The notes: a model not told the origin generated them from the sequence alone. Shown: positions 44,201 through 53,999, numbered from the stretch's first letter. The stretch: DNA of 64,000 bases from Bacillota bacterium (GCA_023421505.1 JAEZTJ010000083.1:47586-111585), one strand, 5' to 3'. Made by a program: numbers and translations.

Positions 44201-44797
44201 ATGAAGATAATCGGTTTAACAGGAGGAATAGGAAGCGGTAAATCCCTGGTGGCTAATATCTTAGTTGAAAGGTATGGCGCTTATTTCCTGAATACGGATG
44301 GTATAGCAAGAGAGCAGATGGAACCCGGCGGAGCCAGCTATCAAGAGGTAGTTGATTATTTCGGAAGAGAAATCCTAATGGAGGATGGAAGAATTGACCG
44401 CAGCAAGCTGGCAGCAATTATATTTGATGACAAGAAAAAGCGTCTTCGAATTAATGAAATCACACATCCTATGGTTTTGGAGGCAGTAGAAAAAGAGATT
44501 CAGAATATAAGAGAGAAAGGAACGGTTCCATATCTTATTGTAGAAACAGCTCTTATGATTGAAGCGGGCTACGACTTTATCTGCGATGTGGTATGGTATG
44601 TCCATACTCCTGAAGAGGAACGAAGAAACCGATTGAAGAAGGAGCGGAATTACTCAGATGAGAAAATAAATGCTATTTTTGAAAATCAGAGTAAGGCGGA
44701 GACCTTTCGTGCTAAATATTCGAATGTGATAGAAAATATAGGCGATATAGCCTTTCTGGAAGAGCAGATTGAGAAGTTAATAAAAAATATGAATTAA
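44201..44797 (+). CDS. coaE: Dephospho-CoA kinase
   Basis: CoaE phosphorylates the ribose 3' position of dephospho-CoA, the last step of CoA synthesis. Walker A reads GLTGGIGSGKS. Further blocks are FLNTDGIAREQ, ITHPMV and VVWYVHTPEEERRNRL. At 198 residues it has normal length. GTG 44192 is in frame, but AGGTG is correctly placed for ATG 44201. polA-coaE is a frequent order in Firmicutes. Confidence 0.96.
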   Translation: MKIIGLTGGIGSGKSLVANILVERYGAYFLNTDGIAREQMEPGGASYQEVVDYFGREILMEDGRIDRSKLAAIIFDDKKKRLRINEITHPMVLEAVEKEIQNIREKGTVPYLIVETALMIEAGYDFICDVVWYVHTPEEERRNRLKKERNYSDEKINAIFENQSKAETFRAKYSNVIENIGDIAFLEEQIEKLIKNMN

Positions 44798-44807
44798 TCA
44801 ATTGAGA

Positions 44808-44909
44808 TTAGAGTGAATAGTCTTGCAAAGAACATGCAAGCCTTTATAAGAATAGCAAAAGACGCTATTCTTCAGGATTTATGCCCAAAAAGCATGGGCG
44901 TTAGAGTGA
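44808..44909 (+). repeat. Hairpin-rich dispersed repeat, family 2, shorter copy
   Basis: Matches 9826-9949 but lacks the 22-base GCCTCG hairpin insert. It is bounded by the direct repeat TTAGAGTGA at 44808-44816 and 44901-44909. The rest of the gap to 45178 holds a possible promoter (TTGACA at 44986, TGTTAT at 45009) and no gene. Confidence 0.72.
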
Positions 44910-45178
44910 CATAAGTATTTTGTAAAATGTACTTTAATTTAGTAGTACTTTATGTCGTGGTTTCATTTTTACGTAACAGATACGTTTGACATTCTAATCA
45001 AGGAATATTGTTATTATGGTTAAATATATATCTGTTTGTGAAGCAAGTAGGCATCTGCTTTAGATTAAAATATTTTACTCGATTAATAAATATTTTATCT
45101 AATAGTAAGAATATTTTAAGGAAGCTTTTAGACAAAAAGAGTATGCTTAAGTGTATGAAAGGGAAAGGGGAGGTTGCA

Positions 45179-45619
45179 ATGTCAAAAATACCAAAGGAAA
45201 GAAAAATTACATATTATATAGGAATAGGAATGATGGTTTTAGGCTTTATTCTGTTTTTATCTGTATTCTTCGCAGGCTTTAACTTTATGAATAATCCGGA
45301 GGGGGTATTTCATTCCTTCAAGAATGCACCAATTGGTATGGTTTTCATCATAATTGGAGCTATTCTCATGAATATAGGGGCAAAGGGTGCAGCAGGCTCA
45401 GGTTTGCTACTTGATCCGGACAAAGCACGGGAGGATTTAAAGCCATTTAATGAGGCTAAGGGTGAGATGATTAACGATGTAATCAGTAATATTGATGTGG
45501 TAGGACAGATGACCAAAGCACATGAGCAGAAGGATATTATTAAAATAAAATGCAGAAACTGCGGCAGTCTAAATGAGGAAGACGCAAAATTCTGTAAAAG
45601 CTGTGGAAAGGAATTATAA
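45179..45619 (+). CDS. Membrane protein with C-terminal zinc ribbon
   Basis: A 146-residue protein with two membrane segments (residues ~10-32 and ~47-67) and a C-terminal zinc ribbon (CRNCGSLNEEDAKFCKSCG). The frame runs upstream to 45008, but GGGGAGG stands directly before ATG 45179. The function is unknown. It stands alone. Confidence 0.72.
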   Translation: MSKIPKERKITYYIGIGMMVLGFILFLSVFFAGFNFMNNPEGVFHSFKNAPIGMVFIIIGAILMNIGAKGAAGSGLLLDPDKAREDLKPFNEAKGEMINDVISNIDVVGQMTKAHEQKDIIKIKCRNCGSLNEEDAKFCKSCGKEL

Positions 45620-45729
45620 TTGTATCAAGTAATAATAGGATACACTAAAATTTAACGTATCTTAAAGTTTGCGTGAAAAATATATTGTCTAGACATAATA
45701 ATAGAAAGGTATTGTTTAGACAAATTTTC

Positions 45730-45758
45730 TTGACAAAAATCGTGAAATGAGGGATACT
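45730..45758 (+). promoter_or_regulatory. Possible promoter of the WalJ-like remnant
   Basis: Perfect TTGACA (45730-45735), 17 bases and GATACT (45753-45758), 70 bases before the ORF. Confidence 0.5.
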
Positions 45759-45827
45759 CTTTTAGAATATAATTCGTGACAGGGAAGATACTTGTCATGT
45801 CTATTTTGATGAGAGCAGGAAAATGAC

Positions 45828-46235
45828 ATGAAATTATGCAGTATAGCAAGCGGCAGCAGTGGAAACTGCATCTATGTCGGAAGTAACCATACAAATCTAT
45901 TGGTGGACGTAGGAATAAGCGCGGAGCTTTTATTTATAGAAGCAAATCATGACATCAATATGCTTATGGTTGGAAAATACCCCTATCATCTGAAGCAGAG
46001 AATTTTAGGAGACAGAGGACATTTGTCCAATGATACCTCAGCAGATTTAATCAGTAAATTAATTCATCCGAAATTAAAACATATATTGCTAGCTCATCTT
46101 AGTAAAGAAAATAACTATGAAGAACTGGCTTATGAGACTGTATGCTGTGAATTAATGAGCCGCGGCAGCAGCTTTCTGGCTGAAAATATCAGTGTCGCAC
46201 ATAGAGAACAGCCTTCTAGGATGGTAACGATTTAA
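45828..46235 (+). pseudogene. WalJ/YycJ-like metallo-beta-lactamase fold protein with internal deletion
   Basis: The first ~33 residues (CSIASGSSGNCIYVGSNHTN, then LLVDVGIS) are the start of WalJ/YycJ, and the rest (IEANHDINMLMVGKYPYHLK, then RILGDRGHLS and HLSKENNYEELAYE) is its C-terminal part. The middle ~120 residues, including the HxHxDH metal motif, are missing, so 135 residues remain instead of about 260. The frame is kept across the junction near 45925. It cannot be an active hydrolase by family criteria. It may be a remnant or a reduced protein with another role. Confidence 0.8.
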
Positions 46236-46358
46236 TTAATATTACTTAAAGACTGATAGTAAAGCATACGCTGATGCTCTCACGCTAAGGCGAAGGAAGC
46301 AGGCAGCAGGTGAACTAATATAATATGGGGCAGTGAATAGATTAGGAGGTTAATGGAA

Positions 46359-46631
46359 ATGAAAAGAGTTGTTATAACAGTAGTTGGCAAGGATACAGTT
46401 GGTATTATCGCAAAGGTTTGTACTTACTTAGCTGACAATAGAATTAATATTCTGGATATCTCACAGACAATTGTTCAGGGCTTTTTTAATATGATGATGA
46501 TAGTTGATTTAACGAATGTTGATAAGGATTTTGATGAGATGTCAGAGGATTTAGAGCATATTGGCGAGGGAATTGGTGTAATTATTAAGACGCAGCGTGA
46601 GGATATTTTTGATAAAATGCACAGAATATAA
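46359..46631 (+). CDS. ACT domain protein (UPF0237)
   Basis: A 90-residue single ACT domain: VVITVVGKDTVGIIAKVCTY, then ILDISQTIV. Members of this family stand next to UPF0210 genes, as here, and are thought to bind small ligands. ATG 46353 is only three bases from AGGAGG; ATG 46359 at nine bases is preferred. The UPF0210 gene follows. Confidence 0.88.
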   Translation: MKRVVITVVGKDTVGIIAKVCTYLADNRINILDISQTIVQGFFNMMMIVDLTNVDKDFDEMSEDLEHIGEGIGVIIKTQREDIFDKMHRI

Positions 46632-46667
46632 TAGATGCGTGCTTTAGCACGTAAATGGAGGCTAGGC

Positions 46668-48032
46668 ATGATTAATATACATGAAGTCATCGAGACAAAT
46701 AAGATGATTGATCAGGAAAATCTTGATGTCAGAACGATTACTCTGGGTATCAGCTTGCTTGACTGCTCTGACCCTGATTTAAATGAATTAAATCGCAAGA
46801 TCTATGATAAAATTACAAGAACTGCAAAGGAGCTTGTTGCGACAGGCAATAAAATACAAAGAGAATATGGCATTCCAATTGTAAATAAAAGGATATCAGT
46901 TACGCCGATCTCCTTAGTTGGAGCAGCTGCCTGCAAGACTACAGAGGATTATGTGACCATTGCAAAAACACTAGACAGAGCAGCTAATACTGTAGGTGTA
47001 AACTTTATCGGTGGGTATTCAGCACTGGTAAGTAAGGCTATGACAGTAAGTGATGAACTCTTAATAAAATCAATACCGATGGCGCTCAGCCAGACAGAGC
47101 GTGTCTGCAGCTCTGTTAATGTAGGTTCCACGAAGACCGGTATTGATATGAATGCAGTAAAATTACTGGGCGAGATAATTATAAGCACAGCAGAATATAC
47201 AAAGGAAAAGGATTCGATCGGTTGTGCTAAGTTAGTAGTGTTCTGTAATGCTCCGGATGATAATCCGTTTATGGCAGGAGCCTTTCATGGAGTAACGGAG
47301 GGAGATGCTGTAATTAACGTAGGTGTCAGCGGTCCGGGAGTAGTAAAGAAGGCGCTTGAAAGTGTAAGGGGAGCTGATTTTGAGACACTTTGTGAGACAA
47401 TTAAGAAAACTGCCTTTAAGATTACCCGTGTGGGTCAGCTGGTAGCACAGGAGGCATCAAGACTTCTTGATATTCCTTTTGGTATAATCGATTTATCCTT
47501 GGCCCCGACTCCTGCAGTTGGCGATAGTGTAGCGGAGATTCTTCAGGAAATAGGATTAGAATATGTAGGTGCTCCGGGAACAACTGCGGCACTTGCACTC
47601 TTAAACGATCAGGTGAAAAAGGGTGGTGTTATGGCCTCCTCTTATGTCGGAGGTTTAAGCGGAGCCTTTATTCCGGTCAGTGAGGATCAGGGAATGATTG
47701 ATTCAGTGGAAGCAGGCGCATTAACTATAGAGAAATTAGAAGCTATGACCTGCGTATGCTCAGTTGGTTTGGATATGATTGCGATTCCCGGTGATACTAA
47801 GGCTACAACCATATCTGGTATCATAGCGGATGAAATGGCAATCGGTATGATTAACCAAAAGACGACAGCAGTACGTATCATACCAGTAATCGGCAAATCT
47901 GTGGGAGATCGTGTGGAATTCGGTGGACTACTAGGTTATGCTCCGGTGATGAGTGTTAATAAGTTTGGCTGTGATAGCTTTATCAACAGAGGAGGAAGAA
48001 TTCCTGCACCGATTCATAGCTTTAAGAATTAA
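46668..48032 (+). CDS. UPF0210 (PFL family, DUF711) protein
   Basis: A 454-residue member of UPF0210, a family with a glycyl-radical-enzyme-like barrel and no assigned reaction. The blocks VRTITLGISLLDCSDPD, VGVNFIGGYSALVSKAM and the GVSGPGVVKKAL region are conserved. GGAGG precedes ATG 46668; the upstream extension to 46635 is rejected. It is coupled with the ACT protein, which may regulate it. Confidence 0.9.
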   Translation: MINIHEVIETNKMIDQENLDVRTITLGISLLDCSDPDLNELNRKIYDKITRTAKELVATGNKIQREYGIPIVNKRISVTPISLVGAAACKTTEDYVTIAKTLDRAANTVGVNFIGGYSALVSKAMTVSDELLIKSIPMALSQTERVCSSVNVGSTKTGIDMNAVKLLGEIIISTAEYTKEKDSIGCAKLVVFCNAPDDNPFMAGAFHGVTEGDAVINVGVSGPGVVKKALESVRGADFETLCETIKKTAFKITRVGQLVAQEASRLLDIPFGIIDLSLAPTPAVGDSVAEILQEIGLEYVGAPGTTAALALLNDQVKKGGVMASSYVGGLSGAFIPVSEDQGMIDSVEAGALTIEKLEAMTCVCSVGLDMIAIPGDTKATTISGIIADEMAIGMINQKTTAVRIIPVIGKSVGDRVEFGGLLGYAPVMSVNKFGCDSFINRGGRIPAPIHSFKN

Positions 48033-48080
48033 GTTGTGCGATTTCATTATACGGAATTTAATATTTACAATAATTTACTT

Positions 48081-48151
48081 GAACCGGGCCAAAGGTAGTA
48101 TCGTCTAATGGGATAGAAAGTTACGACGTACTGCCATTTGGTTCACGGTTC
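48081..48151 (+). terminator. Long hairpin after the UPF0210 gene
   Basis: GAACCG pairs with CGGTTC, then CCAAA with TTTGG, GGTAGTA with TACTGCC and CGTC with GACG, giving a long interrupted stem. A moderately T-rich tail follows. Probably a terminator; a regulatory RNA upstream of pepD is possible. Confidence 0.5.
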
Positions 48152-48207
48152 TTTCATAAGTTTTTGAGGATATCTTTTTTATTAAAAAAGGAAAGGCATG
48201 TGTTGTG

Positions 48208-49686
48208 ATGGAGAATAGCTTAGAAATGCTGGATTATAAGGGTGTTTTCAAGTACTTCAAAGAAATATCTGATATACCCAGAGGTTCAGGTAATGAACAG
48301 GCAATCAGTGACTATCTGGTTTCCTATGCAAAAGCACATCAGTTTGAATATACGCAGGATGAAGCAAATAATATCATTATGATTAAGAAGGCTGCTCCTG
48401 GATATGAAAATGAGCCTGCAATTATATTACAGGGTCATATGGACATGGTTTGTGAAAAACGGAAGGAATACACCCATGATTTTTTAAAAGACAGTATAAA
48501 GCTGATTGTTGAGGGGGATTACCTTCATGCGGACGGAACAACCTTAGGTGCTGATAATGGGATAGCCGTAGCCTATATTCTGGCGCTGTTTTCTGATGAC
48601 AGTCTTGCTCATCCGAGGCTGGAAGCAATCATAACATCGGATGAAGAAGTGGGAATGAACGGAGCGAAGGCTCTGGAGCTTTCTCATTTACAAGGTAAAT
48701 ATATGATAAACCTTGACTCAGAGGAGGAAGGATATCTTCTTTGTAGCTGTGCCGGAGGACTTACCGGAACCAGTATACTTCCGGTTAAGCGGGTATCTGG
48801 CTATGGCAAGAAGGTGAAGATTAACCTTGGAGGCTTAAAGGGCGGTCATTCCGGAATGGACATTGATAAAAACAGATCCAATGCGACAAAGCTGTTAGGT
48901 AGACTACTGTTTGACTTAAGAGAAAATAATTCCTTTGGTTTGATCAGTATGCAGGGAGGCTTTAAGGACAATGTAATTCCGAGAGAGGCAAATGCAGAGC
49001 TACTAATTCCGGCAGAAGATACCGATGAATTAAATTTAAAGTATATTAGCTTAAAGGAAAGTATTGATAAGACTATTAAGGAATACAAGCAGGAATTAGC
49101 TTCAAGTGAGCCTGATTTAAATGTTAGCCTGGAAGATATGGGTGAAGATACTTATGAAGCACTGCATCCGGTTTCCTTCGAGAAAATGCTTTTTCTGCTG
49201 ATTAATATGCCAAATGGAGTTCAAGTAATGAGCTCAGATTTGGAGGGTTTGGTAGAAAGCTCCTTAAATCTTGGAATTTTCCATACCTTGGAGGATAAAG
49301 TAGAATTTTTTACTTCAGTCCGAAGCTCAAAAAGCAGCTACAAGTACTATGTCAGTAACCGGCTTAACTATATGATCAGTTTTTTGGGTGGAGATTATAT
49401 GGTACGGGCCGAATATCCTGCCTGGGAGTATCAGAAGACATCTTCTCTAAGGGAGCATCTAATCAGATTGTATCAGGAGATGTTCGGTAAGGAGATGAAA
49501 GTTGAGGCTATACATGCGGGTCTGGAATGTGGCTTGATTTATGAAAAAATGCCTGGACTTGATATTGTATCTATAGGACCTGATATTCTTAATGTGCATA
49601 CAATAGAGGAGAAAATCAGTATTTCTTCGACAATTCGAGTATATCAATTCCTCGAAACAATTTTAAAAGAAAGAATTAGGGCATAG
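48208..49686 (+). CDS. pepD: Aminoacyl-histidine dipeptidase (PepD, M20 family)
   Basis: PepD hydrolyses Xaa-His and other dipeptides in the cytoplasm with two zinc ions. The 492 residues show the M20 ligands: LQGHMDMVCEK (His, Asp), GTTLGADNGIAVAY (bridging Asp), TSDEEVGMNGA (catalytic Glu and ligand), NLDSEEEG, and the C-terminal GPDILNVHT (His). Insertion of the dimerisation domain is normal. The start is ATG 48208 with AAAGG 11 bases upstream; GTG 48205 is possible. Confidence 0.95.
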   Translation: MENSLEMLDYKGVFKYFKEISDIPRGSGNEQAISDYLVSYAKAHQFEYTQDEANNIIMIKKAAPGYENEPAIILQGHMDMVCEKRKEYTHDFLKDSIKLIVEGDYLHADGTTLGADNGIAVAYILALFSDDSLAHPRLEAIITSDEEVGMNGAKALELSHLQGKYMINLDSEEEGYLLCSCAGGLTGTSILPVKRVSGYGKKVKINLGGLKGGHSGMDIDKNRSNATKLLGRLLFDLRENNSFGLISMQGGFKDNVIPREANAELLIPAEDTDELNLKYISLKESIDKTIKEYKQELASSEPDLNVSLEDMGEDTYEALHPVSFEKMLFLLINMPNGVQVMSSDLEGLVESSLNLGIFHTLEDKVEFFTSVRSSKSSYKYYVSNRLNYMISFLGGDYMVRAEYPAWEYQKTSSLREHLIRLYQEMFGKEMKVEAIHAGLECGLIYEKMPGLDIVSIGPDILNVHTIEEKISISSTIRVYQFLETILKERIRA

Positions 49687-49776
49687 ATTGTTGAAACATT
49701 TACATGCGGAAGGCCATGAACTCCGAAAGTAAAGTATCTTATAAGGAAGAGGTGCTTTACTGGCGGGGAAAACCTT

Positions 49777-49799
49777 ACTATGGATGGGGGTATCCATAG
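49777..49799. other. Hairpin in the leader of the LCP gene
   Basis: CTATGGAT pairs perfectly with ATCCATAG around a loop rich in G, 25 bases before the LCP start. It lies just upstream of the ribosome site and may influence translation. Confidence 0.4.
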
Positions 49800-49824
49800 G
49801 ACCTTTATATTAGGAGATGAAAAG

Positions 49825-51543
49825 ATGGGTAAGGATAATTCAGCATTTGATTTCGAGAATGATTCTGAATTTAGTGATAATTTTTACAAAAATATTGAGA
49901 AAGCCCTGGGGAATCAAAGTACGTCGTCACAGGATACGGGATTGCCAGAAGATACTGCTAATGAGAAATTAAATGAAGTGCAAGCTCCTAAGCTGCAAGA
50001 AAAGTATGGAAATGAAGAAGTACAATTAAGAGAAAAATCAACCGATAATTCAATACGTAAAACAGAAAATAGTACAGTAGATAGTACAGCTGATAATACA
50101 GTAGATAGTACACAAGTGAAGGAAATAAAAGCGATAACAGCTGACAAGGATTTGAAAGATAATATAAATACTGGCGACAAACCGACAAAGGAAATGTATG
50201 CTGCTTCAGCTTCGGAAATAGAACCTGCTTCAGAAGAAGAAGGAATGATAAAAATAAAGTTATCAGAGGAAGCAGATAGTGAAGTTGTAAATGAAGAGCT
50301 GAATGGAATTAACGAAGCATTAGCCAGACAGATTAGTAAGGAAATGGATACCGAAGCCACTGATATCATTTTGGCTAAGAAAAAAAAGCGTCTGTTTAAA
50401 ATCCAAAGCGGGGTCTTACTTACCTTACTTTGTATTGTTGGGTTCGGTTTTTTCTTTGGCTTTACAAAGCCGGGTAATCAACTGCTGATGAGGATGGGAG
50501 TTAACATTAGCGGCAGTATATGGGACAGCAGAACGAAGAGTTTTGGTGATAGTACAGATGTAACTGCCGATATAGATTATCTGGATGAGGAAGATTTAAA
50601 TTCGACCGCGCCTGAGCTTGATCCAAGTACGATAGTCTGGCCGGATCATCCCGGAGAGGGAAGACAAGAGGACGGCGTATATAATATTCTTATTCTCGGA
50701 GAAGAAGCAATCGGTATGGGTGACGCAAGGGGACGTACCGATGTTATCGTAATTGCTACAATGAACACAAAAAATAAATCCTTAAAGCTAACCTCCTTAA
50801 TGAGAGATATGCTGGTACAGATTCCGGGATACAAGGAGAATAAACTCAATACTGCTTTTGAGAAAGGCGGTTTAGATCTTCTGTATCAAACAATTGCATT
50901 GAATTTGGACTTAAGATTAGATGGCTGCGTTATGGTTAACTTTGAAAATTTCGAGAAAATTATTAATGACCTTAGAGGCCTAGAGATAACACTTACGGAT
51001 GGAGAAGCTAAATATCTGAATTCAACTAACTATATCTCTAATCCAGCTTACAGAAATGTAAAAGCAGGGAAACAAATCCTGAATGGTAATCAGGTACTTG
51101 GTTATTCCCGTGTGCGTAAAAGATCTACAATTACGGGGAATAATAATGATTATGGACGAACAGACAGGCATAGAATAGTATTAAATGCTATATTTGAAAA
51201 GTGTAAGACAGAAAATAAGGCAAATCTGGCCTCTATGATGTTCAAATTCCTTGATATGATCACGACTGATATTGATAGCAAATGCTTCCAGATGCTATTA
51301 AATAACTTCATAGATATGGGAATGAATACAGGAAATATCGAGCAGCTTAGAGTTCCGGTTGACGGAGCTTTTGAGGATAATGTGAAGGTACGCGGAATGT
51401 CTGTGCTCATTCCTGACTATGAAAAGAATATTGAAGCTCTGCATAGCTTTATCTTTGGAGATAATACCACAGGTGGAGCTTCCGCAGGCATAAATGCTGA
51501 GGCAGAAACCAAGACCACAGGTACTTTAAGTACAGCTAATTAA
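49825..51543 (+). CDS. LytR-CpsA-Psr (LCP) family protein with long acidic cytoplasmic tail
   Basis: LCP enzymes transfer undecaprenyl-linked polymers such as teichoic acids or capsule to peptidoglycan. The 572 residues start with ~185 residues of low-complexity Glu/Asp/Ser/Thr-rich sequence, then one membrane helix (GVLLTLLCIVGFGFFFGF), then the LCP domain outside (YNILILGE, GRTDVIVIAT, SLMRDMLVQIPG, VLGYSRVRK). The conserved Arg and Asp residues are present. AGGAG stands before ATG 49825; the extension to 49780 contains the leader hairpin and is rejected. The long tail is unusual for the family. Confidence 0.9.
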   Translation: MGKDNSAFDFENDSEFSDNFYKNIEKALGNQSTSSQDTGLPEDTANEKLNEVQAPKLQEKYGNEEVQLREKSTDNSIRKTENSTVDSTADNTVDSTQVKEIKAITADKDLKDNINTGDKPTKEMYAASASEIEPASEEEGMIKIKLSEEADSEVVNEELNGINEALARQISKEMDTEATDIILAKKKKRLFKIQSGVLLTLLCIVGFGFFFGFTKPGNQLLMRMGVNISGSIWDSRTKSFGDSTDVTADIDYLDEEDLNSTAPELDPSTIVWPDHPGEGRQEDGVYNILILGEEAIGMGDARGRTDVIVIATMNTKNKSLKLTSLMRDMLVQIPGYKENKLNTAFEKGGLDLLYQTIALNLDLRLDGCVMVNFENFEKIINDLRGLEITLTDGEAKYLNSTNYISNPAYRNVKAGKQILNGNQVLGYSRVRKRSTITGNNNDYGRTDRHRIVLNAIFEKCKTENKANLASMMFKFLDMITTDIDSKCFQMLLNNFIDMGMNTGNIEQLRVPVDGAFEDNVKVRGMSVLIPDYEKNIEALHSFIFGDNTTGGASAGINAEAETKTTGTLSTAN

Positions 51544-51716
51544 AGTTTTTTCGATTTGTAGTTATAAATATTGAGTTATCAATAATAATTATTACAGGTT
51601 TTGTTATAATACCCGTTATACAACCATATAATGATGTGTCCCGATTTATCAGGAAATTAAGCTAATAATCTGGTATCAGAATTGGGAATATTATTAAGGA
51701 TTGGTAGTGGTATAGA

Positions 51717-52607
51717 ATGAAGCCTCTAAAGCAAAGAGCATATTTTTTTACGATGCTTATGTTAATAACTGTCCTATTTGTGACTGTATTTGAATTAAAG
51801 CTGTTACAAAGTGAACTACTAATCAAGAAAATGGCCTCTGAGGATATTGATTATGATCTTTTTCGAAATCTAATGTTTAAGGAGGACATTTTAGATCAGG
51901 CTGTTAAGCGTTCATCGGTTATAATGAAGAAGGAGCCATATTTAAATAATATGCCTTATGCCGATGAGATTGGCTATCTCACCTTTAGTATGATGGCATC
52001 CTCGTATGATTTAACAGAGCATTCACCCATTGATCAGGAAACCTTTTGCCGTGGTATTGGAAGATTGTCCCAAAGCCCAGGTTTTAAAGAGCTTTACGGC
52101 TATTACGCGGCGATCTTGAAGGATTTGATCTATTTTCCGGTGCCTAAAGTTATACAGGGTGATGCAGATGTTGCATACGCGGACACCTGGGGACAGCCAA
52201 GAACCTATGGCGGTGACAGAAAGCATGAGGGTACGGATTTAATGGCTTCTAATAATTTAAGAGGCTATTTCCCAATAATCAGTATAACGGATGGAACAGT
52301 GGAAAAGCTGGGATGGTTGGAACAAGGAGGTTATCGGATAGGCATTCGGTCTGCATCCGGAGGCTATTTTTATTATGCCCATCTGGCTTCCTATGCACCA
52401 GAGCTAAAGCAGGGTGATGCAGTGATTGCCGGGCAGCTCCTTGGATTTATGGGGGACAGCGGGTATGGGAAAGAAGGAACAATCGGACAGTTTGATGTTC
52501 ATCTTCATCTTGGAGTTTATGTGAATTCTCCTAGTGGTGAAATGAGTGTTAATCCATTTCGGATTTTAAAAATACTTGAAAAGAATAGAACAATCTATAG
52601 TGAATAA
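51717..52607 (+). CDS. M23 family peptidase (LytM domain), membrane-anchored
   Basis: A 296-residue protein with an N-terminal membrane segment (FFTMLMLITVLFVTVFEL) and a C-terminal LytM domain. Zinc ligands are visible in HEGTDLMA (His, Asp) and in the H-x-H motif of DVHLHLGVY, with YYAHLASY as the other His block. It should cut peptidoglycan cross-links or act as a SpoIIQ-like scaffold. The ribosome site is weak. Confidence 0.85.
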   Translation: MKPLKQRAYFFTMLMLITVLFVTVFELKLLQSELLIKKMASEDIDYDLFRNLMFKEDILDQAVKRSSVIMKKEPYLNNMPYADEIGYLTFSMMASSYDLTEHSPIDQETFCRGIGRLSQSPGFKELYGYYAAILKDLIYFPVPKVIQGDADVAYADTWGQPRTYGGDRKHEGTDLMASNNLRGYFPIISITDGTVEKLGWLEQGGYRIGIRSASGGYFYYAHLASYAPELKQGDAVIAGQLLGFMGDSGYGKEGTIGQFDVHLHLGVYVNSPSGEMSVNPFRILKILEKNRTIYSE

Positions 52608-52709
52608 GCACCAGTGTAAAGAATAGATGGCATATGAAATCTGCATGAAGTAAAAGGAATAAGAAATTTCTTTAATATACAAGCTGTTAATAGCAGCGTG
52701 GAGGACACA

Positions 52710-53897
52710 ATGGAAGTATACTTGGATAATTCGGCAACAACAAAGGTCACGGAAGAAGTCAGAGACCTTATGGCTAAGGTAATGTATGAAGATTACGGGA
52801 ATCCCTCTTCTATGCATCGCTTAGGTCTGAAGGCAGAACAGTATATGAAGGATGCTGCGGCTATGATTGCCGGGAGTTTGAAGGTAGAGCCGAAGGAAAT
52901 TCTTTTTACCTCAGGAGGTACGGAAGCAAATAATCTTGCTCTGATTGGTACTGCGATGGCTAATAGAAGAAGAGGTAATCATATTATTACAACAAGGATA
53001 GAACATCCGTCCGTGCATCAGCCACTGGTTCATCTTGAGGAAAATGGTTTTGAAATTAGCTTTGCACCTGTGGATGCCTCCGGCAAGCTGGTCAAAGAAA
53101 AATTATATGAACTGATCAAAGAGAATACAATCCTTGTTTCTATCATGTATGTTAATAACGAAATTGGAGCGGTACAGGATATTGAGGAGCTTGCTAAGGA
53201 ACTGAAAGCAAGAAAAAAAGATATAATCCTTCATGTTGATGCAGTACAGGCTTTCGGAAAATATCGAATATATCCTAAACGGATCGGAATTGATTTACTG
53301 TCCTTCAGCGGGCATAAGATACATGGACCAAAAGGAATTGGTGCATTATATGTCAGTGATAAGGTCAAGCTTAATCCGACTATGTTCGGCGGGGGACATC
53401 AGAGGAATCTTCGTTCGGGAACAGAGAATGTCCCGGCTATTGCTGGCTTAGGACAAGCTGTTTCGGAGCTTTATGTTAATTTTGAAGAGAAAATAGAGCG
53501 TTTGTACAGTTTAAAGCAAAGCTTTCTTAAGGAAGTAAGTAAGCTTGAGGGTGTAACGATGAATGGTTTACCGATGGAATGCACGGATACCTTTGAATTA
53601 GAGCAGCTGAAGAAAACTGCTCCGCACATTATGAGTATCAGTTTTCAGGGAGTACGCAGTGAAGTGTTTTTACATGCGCTTGAAGAGAAGGGAGTATATG
53701 TGTCTGCAGGTTCTGCCTGCAGCTCGCACCATCCAACACCGAGCGTAACCTTAACTGCAATTGGACTGCCGAAGGATTTGATGGATTCCACATTACGCAT
53801 TTCAATGTCTGATCGGACGACAAAGGAAGAGATAGAGTATACTTTAGAGCAGATCAAACTGATCTTACCTACACTGAAAAGATATACCAGAAGATAA
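52710..53897 (+). CDS. Cysteine desulfurase (NifS/IscS type, partner of ThiI)
   Basis: A PLP enzyme that takes sulfur from cysteine. The 395 residues show YLDNSATTKV at the start, SGGTEANNLAL, the PLP lysine in FSGHKIHGPKG and the catalytic Cys in AGSACSSHHP. It stands just before thiI, as nifZ does in Bacillus, and so most likely supplies sulfur for 4-thiouridine. GGAGG stands five bases before ATG 52710; the GTG at 52698 is rejected. Confidence 0.94.
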   Translation: MEVYLDNSATTKVTEEVRDLMAKVMYEDYGNPSSMHRLGLKAEQYMKDAAAMIAGSLKVEPKEILFTSGGTEANNLALIGTAMANRRRGNHIITTRIEHPSVHQPLVHLEENGFEISFAPVDASGKLVKEKLYELIKENTILVSIMYVNNEIGAVQDIEELAKELKARKKDIILHVDAVQAFGKYRIYPKRIGIDLLSFSGHKIHGPKGIGALYVSDKVKLNPTMFGGGHQRNLRSGTENVPAIAGLGQAVSELYVNFEEKIERLYSLKQSFLKEVSKLEGVTMNGLPMECTDTFELEQLKKTAPHIMSISFQGVRSEVFLHALEEKGVYVSAGSACSSHHPTPSVTLTAIGLPKDLMDSTLRISMSDRTTKEEIEYTLEQIKLILPTLKRYTRR

Positions 53898-53999
53898 ATT
53901 CATAAGCTACAGGAAGTAAAGCGACAAAGCCTACTTCTGTAAAGTGAATTTGATGTTCACTTAAATTTTTAAGCTGTTATAGGCAGCAGGGAGGTTACT

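Noticed and set aside
45008..45178. N-terminal extension of the zinc-ribbon membrane protein
   Set aside because: A strong ribosome site precedes ATG 45179 and the extension overlaps the promoter region; its sequence looks non-coding.
50500..50850. Small minus-strand ORF opposite the LCP domain
   Set aside because: It is a shadow of the conserved LCP core with no ribosome site.
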